Assembly (NCBI GenBank): GCA_027603945.1
Contig: JADIIU010000207.1
Span: forward strand, 1 to 14,662
DNA length: 14,662 nucleotides
Direction: 5' to 3'
Source: Terramyces sp. JEL0728
Lineage: Eukaryota > Chytridiomycota > Chytridiomycetes > Rhizophydiales > Terramycetaceae
The notes under the pieces are model-generated. The model ran no database searches. It saw nothing but the letters and a program-made list of their open reading frames with translations, and was not told the origin of the DNA. Positions within the stretch are counted from its first letter, which is position 1; each line of letters begins with the position of its first letter. Position numbers and translations under genes: made by a program. This document shows positions 9,869 through 14,662 of this stretch, in pieces.

Positions 9869-9917
9869 CAAAATATTTTGAAAAGAAACAATTTTCAAAA
9901 ATCTATACAAAATGTGA

Positions 9918-9923
9918 TTTATT
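9918..9923 (-). terminator. Poly(A) signal containing the CFAP210 stop codon
   Basis: AATAAA on the minus strand encloses the TAA stop (9921-9919). The PIK1 ATG lies only 50 bp beyond. Confidence 0.5.
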
Positions 9924-11640
9924 TTGGAGGCAATACCGGGTCAGCAGGCATCCATCTAACAGTAAAGCCAAGCCTTTCAAAGTGGTCGTACTCCTTCTTC
10001 AACAAAGCAGGCTTTTGCTTTGCATATCCTCGTCTTTCTTTTTCAAGAGTACTTTGTACTGGCGCTACATTTTTGCCATCGGCTTTCCATTCGCGGATCA
10101 TTTCTGCCGCGTATTCTTCGAAATCAGCATTTTCTTTAATGGAACGCTCTTTTGCAAGTGCATCTTGCTCCAATCGCTTTTTCTTTTCCTCTAATTTGCG
10201 AGCTGTATTGAAATTCTAGGTTATTCTATATTTACGATCTGTTCAATGTGGTGGGCCTTGATATCCAGTAATGTTTTCTTTTTTCTTTCTTCGGCAGCTT
10301 CTTTTTCTTGCTTCCATATTTCTCCTTGTGCTATGTTCCTGGCTCTCTCTTTTTCTTTGATATCCTTTGCAATATCTAGCACTCTCTGCTTCTTTTCGTT
10401 GTGGATGCGCAAAAATTCTTCCTGTTCTTCTTGGTATTGCTTTTTTGACTTGTCAGTCTCTCTTGTTTGTCTGACAATTCCACTCTGTGCATTTGTAACT
10501 GCTTCAAGGAGGTTTGCACGGTTTTCTGCTGCTTCATTGTTTGCGTCAACATTAAGCTTTGCAACCACTTCATATCGGGCCATTCTTTCTCTAGCAATTA
10601 TATATAATTACGAAGCTTGTTGCTCTGCAAATTGCTTTTTCCTATCCGCAAACATGCTCTTCATGTTGTTAAACCTCGTATTTGCAGCATCCAATTCACT
10701 CGCCTTTGCTTGCAGATCGCCTTTGATTGCCTAGAATTAGCTCAATCTACATTTTTCTCGTTGATTTGGCCCACCAAGGTGTGATTCACTTCATTCGCTT
10801 CCATGATTTTGTTTTCTCGATCCTTCTTTGCCTTTTCTTCCAGTTCCTTACGAATATCATTTGAGAAATTCGTATTCGTTTGCTTTTCCATCTACCATTA
10901 ATAGATATTTGCTTTTTTCGCCTTTTCCCTCTCGACAGCCCTAGCATCAATCTCATGTCGTAATTCTTGTGCAAAATTAAATCTCTTGGCGTGTTTTTTG
11001 TCTACTTCGTCCTTGTCTTTTTCAATCAATTCCAAGTGCTTTAATCTATACTTTAAAGTTTCTTCTTTGTCGTGTATTTTCATTGCGATGCCCTTTCTTG
11101 TTTTATATTGGAGTTGTTTATCCCGCTCCTAGGATTAAGCAATAGTACTTGAAGAACATTTGACATTAGTAGTTGCGAATGTAAACTTCGAACTCTAGTG
11201 TCTTCCGCTCGTAGCAAGCATTTTGCTCTTTCGATGGCTTCTTTTCTCTCGGTTTCTCTAACTTTTACCCACTCTTTGTCTTGCTTTTGTCTTTCGAGCT
11301 ATCATCAGTTCTAATGCACCTCCAATAGGCGGCCTCTTTCATTGGTAGCCGCAAGTCTCTTTCGACGAGATCCCATCACTGTGTTGCCCCAATTCTTGAT
11401 TCTCTGCTGGGATAATTCCTTCAGTGCCTTTCGCTGTTGTTATCTAGCCATTACTTCATTATATCTTTCTAGCAAGAGGCTGTTTGAAGGGACTGCCAAT
11501 GCCATTGATTCGATTCTCTCCATCTGATAAGCTGAGTAAATTGAATCTTTGACAGTTTGATCGCCAGACTTTAGTTCCCTCTTCTGTTGATACGGCACAT
11601 AATCTAAATGCTCTTTATAACCTGCACTGCTTTTACTCAT
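9919..11640 (-). CDS. CFAP210: Flagellar coiled-coil protein, CFAP210 (CCDC173)-like
   Basis: Likely a microtubule inner protein lining axonemal doublets. Exons are 11640-11455, 11433-11320, 11298-11149, 11128-10913, 10891-10751, 10730-10612, 10590-10236 and 10215-9919. The introns are 21, 21, 20, 21, 20, 21 and 20 nt. The spliced product has 525 residues, near the length of human CFAP210 as I recall it. It is almost wholly Lys/Glu/Arg-rich coiled coil of the trichohyalin-plectin-homology kind. The segments RIKNWGNTVMGSRRKRL and CLLRAEDTRVRSLHSQLL, followed by NVLQERDKQLQ, resemble the CFAP210 pattern; CFAP45, CFAP53 and MNS1 are less likely alternatives. Intron 4 (10892-10912) starts with GC rather than GT. 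The start at 11640 is the first ATG after the dynein light chain gene, 121 bp upstream on the same strand. The stop overlaps AATAAA. Confidence 0.75.
10892..10912 (-). other. 21-nt GC-AG intron in CFAP210
   Basis: The intron begins GCAAAT, has a TTAAT branch candidate and ends GGTAG. It carries in-frame TAA and TAG, so it must be removed or the protein ends. The nearest alternative donor is GTCGAG, which would give 45 nt and is unlike every other donor here. Confidence 0.65.
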
Positions 11641-11757
11641 AGCTAAAAATGAAGAGTTGTTATTGTTGTGTATGTCATTAGTCACGTCACTCCTTGACAG
11701 CCAACGACCAGTCAAAGGAAAATTAACTCGTAGTATTAACCGCATACCAAAACCAAG

Positions 11758-11764
11758 TTTATTA
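11758..11764 (-). terminator. Stop codon overlapping poly(A) signal of the Tctex1 gene
   Basis: TAATAAA on the minus strand, with the stop codon at 11764-11762. Confidence 0.5.
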
Positions 11765-12374
11765 CTCAAAGTAGCAGCCGTATACCATTGCGATAGCAAA
11801 TATTGTGGCCTAAAATTAACGGTTCTTACGTTTTTGAATGACCCTGAAGCCCACGTATCAGTTGCAGTATCCCACACACATCTGGACGCACATTTAATTC
11901 CCTGGCCTTTGAATTCTCCCAAATCTACCTGTACCACAATCTTGTATCTCTCGTACTCCAATTCTACGTGAGCCAGCTTTTACTTTTAACTTCGGCCAAA
12001 ATCTCGTTTGAAATTGCGCCAATCAGTTGCGGTACTTTATCGTATTCATATTTGACCTTGGTGAGGTTTTTAACCAGCACTTGGTCAATTATTTTTGTCA
12101 CTGCTCCAGCTCCAAATTTGACTGTAGGTTTTAGTTGAAACGTGTTTTCATATACGACTGCATTTGGTTGAGCAGCCACTGATTCTCTTTTAATATCTTT
12201 GAGATTGTTTTTGGAGCCGAAATTTCGCAAGTTGTTGATTGACCCCAATCTGTTCCTAGACCCATACATTTTTGTACTCGCAAGCATGCTGCGAGAGCCT
12301 GCTAATGATTTTGACAAGTTGCTTGTGGAAGTTTTATCTCTTTCTAGTGGTTGTGTATATATTTCGTCTCCCAT
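11762..12374 (-). CDS. Tctex1-domain dynein light chain (DYNLT5/TCTEX1D1-like)
   Basis: A dynein light chain of the Tctex1 family, a dimeric adaptor on axonemal or cytoplasmic dynein. Exons are 12374-11984, 11963-11830 and 11809-11762, with two 20-nt introns. The spliced product is 190 residues: a basic, Ser/Asn-rich N-terminal extension (about 1-72), then the Tctex1 domain. Motifs are YENTFQLKPTVKF, ERYKIVVQVDLGE, SRCVWDTATDTWASGSFKN and the C-terminal FAIAMVYGCYFE, which matches the family's usual Tyr-Phe-Glu ending. Intron 2 lies just after FKN and without splicing the conserved C-terminus is lost. The N-terminal extension favours DYNLT5 or another TCTEX1D member over the short DYNLT1. It lies directly upstream of CFAP210 on the same strand. 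Confidence 0.87.
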
Positions 12375-12424
12375 CTCTAAAAAACGCGAAAGTTTTCAAA
12401 GCATATTTGAGATACAAAACATAT

Positions 12425-12430
12425 TTTATT
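12425..12430 (-). terminator. Poly(A) signal of the second ARF gene
   Basis: AATAAA on the minus strand, 16 bases past the stop codon at 12447. Confidence 0.45.
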
Positions 12431-12446
12431 GGAGAGACTGTTTTGG

Positions 12447-13304
<858 letters not shown>

Positions 13305-13877
13305 CTACTTTTCTTGATTTTGAATGCGTTGTTCGTGTTTAGCAGATAACCACTTCAAACCTGCATACAATCCTTCACCTGTGGTTGCACTTGAAGATTG
13401 AATAGTCCACTCGCGATTGCTAAGACTGTAGAGTCCCAACCTATCTGCCATTTCTGGAGCCCCCAAAGCGTTAGGCAGATCTTGCTTGTTGACGAAAACT
13501 AACAGCAGTGCATTCGGCAGTCCCACTCTGTCCAGTAATTCATGTAATTCGTTCTTTGCCTCCTCAATTCTATCGCTATCATTCGAATCAACGACGAATA
13601 CTATTCCTTGAGTGCTTGATAAATAATGGTTGGATAACTGTCTGTAGTTGTTTACACCCATATCCCATGCTGTGAAATCAGTATTCTTGTATTTAAATAT
13701 TTCGACGTTGAATCCTACAATGAAATTCCAGCTACCTAAAGTCGGATCTGTTTGAATAAACTTTTGAAATTTATACCTGTAGAGGATTGTAGATTTCCCG
13801 CTGCGGTCCAAACCAACAATTAAAATCCCCATTGCGTTTGTCGGCTTCTTGAATAATTTGGATATGGACAAGCCCAT
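13305..13877 (-). CDS. Divergent ARF-family GTPase with degenerate switch II
   Basis: Exons are 13877-13736 and 13714-13305. A 21-nt intron (13715-13735, GTAGCT...GTAG) lies at the same site as in the other ARFs. It has no stop in frame, so an uninterrupted 190-residue frame is also possible, but removal restores PTLGFNVE and gives 183 residues. Retained features: MGLSISKLF with Gly2, P-loop GLDRSGKS, the switch I Thr, NKQD, and an SATTG-like segment. Switch II is altered: the WDVGGQ motif becomes WDMGVNN, losing the second Gly and the catalytic Gln, and the segment to HY is one residue short. The C-terminus is longer and polar. It ends in TAG. It probably arose by duplication of an ARF and may hydrolyse GTP poorly; this is inference. 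A palindromic GTGAGTCAC (Gcn4/AP-1-like) lies at 13918-13926 upstream. Confidence 0.85.
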   Translation of the reverse strand: MGLSISKLFKKPTNAMGILIVGLDRSGKSTILYRYKFQKFIQTDPTLGSWNFIVGFNVEIFKYKNTDFTAWDMGVNNYRQLSNHYLSSTQGIVFVVDSNDSDRIEEAKNELHELLDRVGLPNALLLVFVNKQDLPNALGAPEMADRLGLYSLSNREWTIQSSSATTGEGLYAGLKWLSAKHEQRIQNQEK

Positions 13878-14040
13878 TAGAAATATATTCTATTTTAGTT
13901 TACTTTTTGCATTATTCGTGAGTCACAACAATCAAATTCAATCTAGCAGACCATAATCGCTCGATAATTACACCATGGTAATATCATCGGGGAAACAGGA
14001 ATTTAAGATGAGACTTTTAAATCCAGCACAGATTATTTTT
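13878..14040. other. Short spacer next to the right repeat
   Basis: AT-rich, with GTGAGTCAC at 13918-13926, about 41 bases before the third ARF gene. I see no further gene. Confidence 0.35.
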
Positions 14041-14662
14041 TATTTACAACAAACTATAGACCAGCTTAGTTTCCTTTCTTTGCCTTCTTGCCTTTCTTTG
14101 CTTTCTTTGCTTTCTTTGCTTTCTTGGCATTTCCATTTCCATTTCCATTTCCATTTCCATTTCCATTTGCAGTCAATGGTCCATTTGGAACTTGTCCATT
14201 TGAACCAGCACCTGGGGTTCCGTTGCCAGGAGTACCGTCTGGAGACCCAGCATTGAGTTGAGCAGTTCTGGTTTGGGCTTTGCATTGGGCCCATCCGACT
14301 CTGACGTTGGCAAATTGCTGTTGGGTAGCAAGGTAGTTTTGACAGGCGGCAGCGGCGTTCAATGGCGGTCCGATAGAAGCGACAGCTGCTTCATAAGTAG
14401 CAAGATCGTTCAAGTTTTGGGCCAAGGCTGCTCCTCCTGCAGCATTGCAAGGACGGTTTTGGGATGCTTGGAGCAATGACTGCATGACACCAATGATGGC
14501 AGTGGCGTTGTTCAAGTTGGTTTGACACGCTTGGGAGTTTCCAGTGCCAACAGGGGTAACAGCATTTCCATTGAGATTTCCGGTTTGTGGGTTGGTAACA
14601 GTGGCAGGAGTGTTTGCGTTATTGGTATTGTTGTTGTTGCCTTTCTTTGCCTTCTTTGCCTT
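14041..14662. repeat. Right arm of terminal inverted repeat
   Basis: The reverse complement of this arm matches bases 1 to about 611. It ends at exactly the same base of the AAGGCAAAG-type run. It differs by one base in the Asn-Gly run and carries one extra 9-base Lys-Lys-Ala unit. The TGTAAATA motif (14048-14041, minus) after the stop is shared with the left arm. Confidence 0.9.
14066..14662 (-). CDS. Asn/Gly/Lys-rich four-cysteine protein, 3' part (right inverted-repeat copy)
   Basis: The frame is open from the window edge to the TAA, giving 198 residues with the N-terminus outside. The product equals the left copy except for one Gly for Ala in the Asn-Gly run and three extra residues in the C-terminal Lys/Ala tail. 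All four cysteines and the linkers are unchanged. Differences only in the codon repeats suggest replication slippage after a recent duplication or conversion. Function is unrecognised. Confidence 0.7.
   Translation of the reverse strand, partial: KAKKAKKGNNNNTNNANTPATVTNPQTGNLNGNAVTPVGTGNSQACQTNLNNATAIIGVMQSLLQASQNRPCNAAGGAALAQNLNDLATYEAAVASIGPPLNAAAACQNYLATQQQFANVRVGWAQCKAQTRTAQLNAGSPDGTPGNGTPGAGSNGQVPNGPLTANGNGNGNGNGNGNAKKAKKAKKAKKGKKAKKGN

Noticed and set aside
13305..13877. Third ARF as an intronless 190-residue protein
   Set aside because: The extra seven residues interrupt PTLGFNVE exactly at the intron site shared by the other two ARFs, and are bounded by GTAG and GTAG-type splice ends.
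13975..14256. 93-codon plus-strand frame at the right repeat
   Set aside because: It is antisense to the repeat gene; its Phe/His/Leu composition comes from the reversed Asn-Gly and Lys-Ala codon runs.

Overview
The window is a compact, flagellate, eukaryotic nuclear segment carrying about thirteen protein genes in 14.7 kb. All three stop codons are used normally (TAA in most genes, TGA in RPS8, TAG in the third ARF), so the code looks standard. RPS8, BUB3, PIK1 and LETM1-type sequences read as opisthokont or fungus-like. A CFAP210-type microtubule inner protein and a Tctex1 dynein light chain show that the organism builds a flagellum, so a zoosporic fungus relative (chytrid, rozellid or aphelid grade) is my best guess; the exact lineage is inference.

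The dominant feature is gene architecture. Ten of the eleven internal genes are interrupted by introns, and 31 of the 32 introns I could place are only 19-23 nt long (mode 20). They run mostly GTA...YTRAY...TAG/CAG. Removing them restores every conserved motif and the full family length. One intron, in RPS8, is 77 nt and carries two hairpins. One 22-nt intron splits the ATG of an ARF gene, and one 21-nt intron is GC-AG. In six genes the AATAAA poly(A) hexamer overlaps the TAA stop codon, and spacers are often under 130 bp.

Layout, left to right: the 3' part of an unrecognised Asn/Gly/Lys-rich protein gene (+); BUB3 (+); ARF1 (+); prefoldin subunit 1 (-); a LETM1-domain protein (-); RPS8 (-); a DNAJC7-like TPR/J co-chaperone (+); the phosphatidylinositol 4-kinase PIK1 (-); CFAP210 (-); a Tctex1-type dynein light chain (-); a second ARF1-like gene (-); a degenerate ARF paralogue (-); then an almost identical inverted copy of the first gene (-). 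The two window ends are therefore a ~0.6 kb inverted repeat ending at the same base, and ARF genes lie inside each end pointing inward.

Functional links: CFAP210 and the Tctex1 gene are adjacent, co-oriented flagellar genes. ARF1 and PIK1 are established partners at the Golgi. Prefoldin and DNAJC7 both serve cytosolic protein folding. The third ARF keeps the nucleotide-binding motifs but has lost the GGQ switch II motif. Nothing here resembles a bacterial defence or mobile-element system; the novelty lies in the intron and 3'-end architecture.
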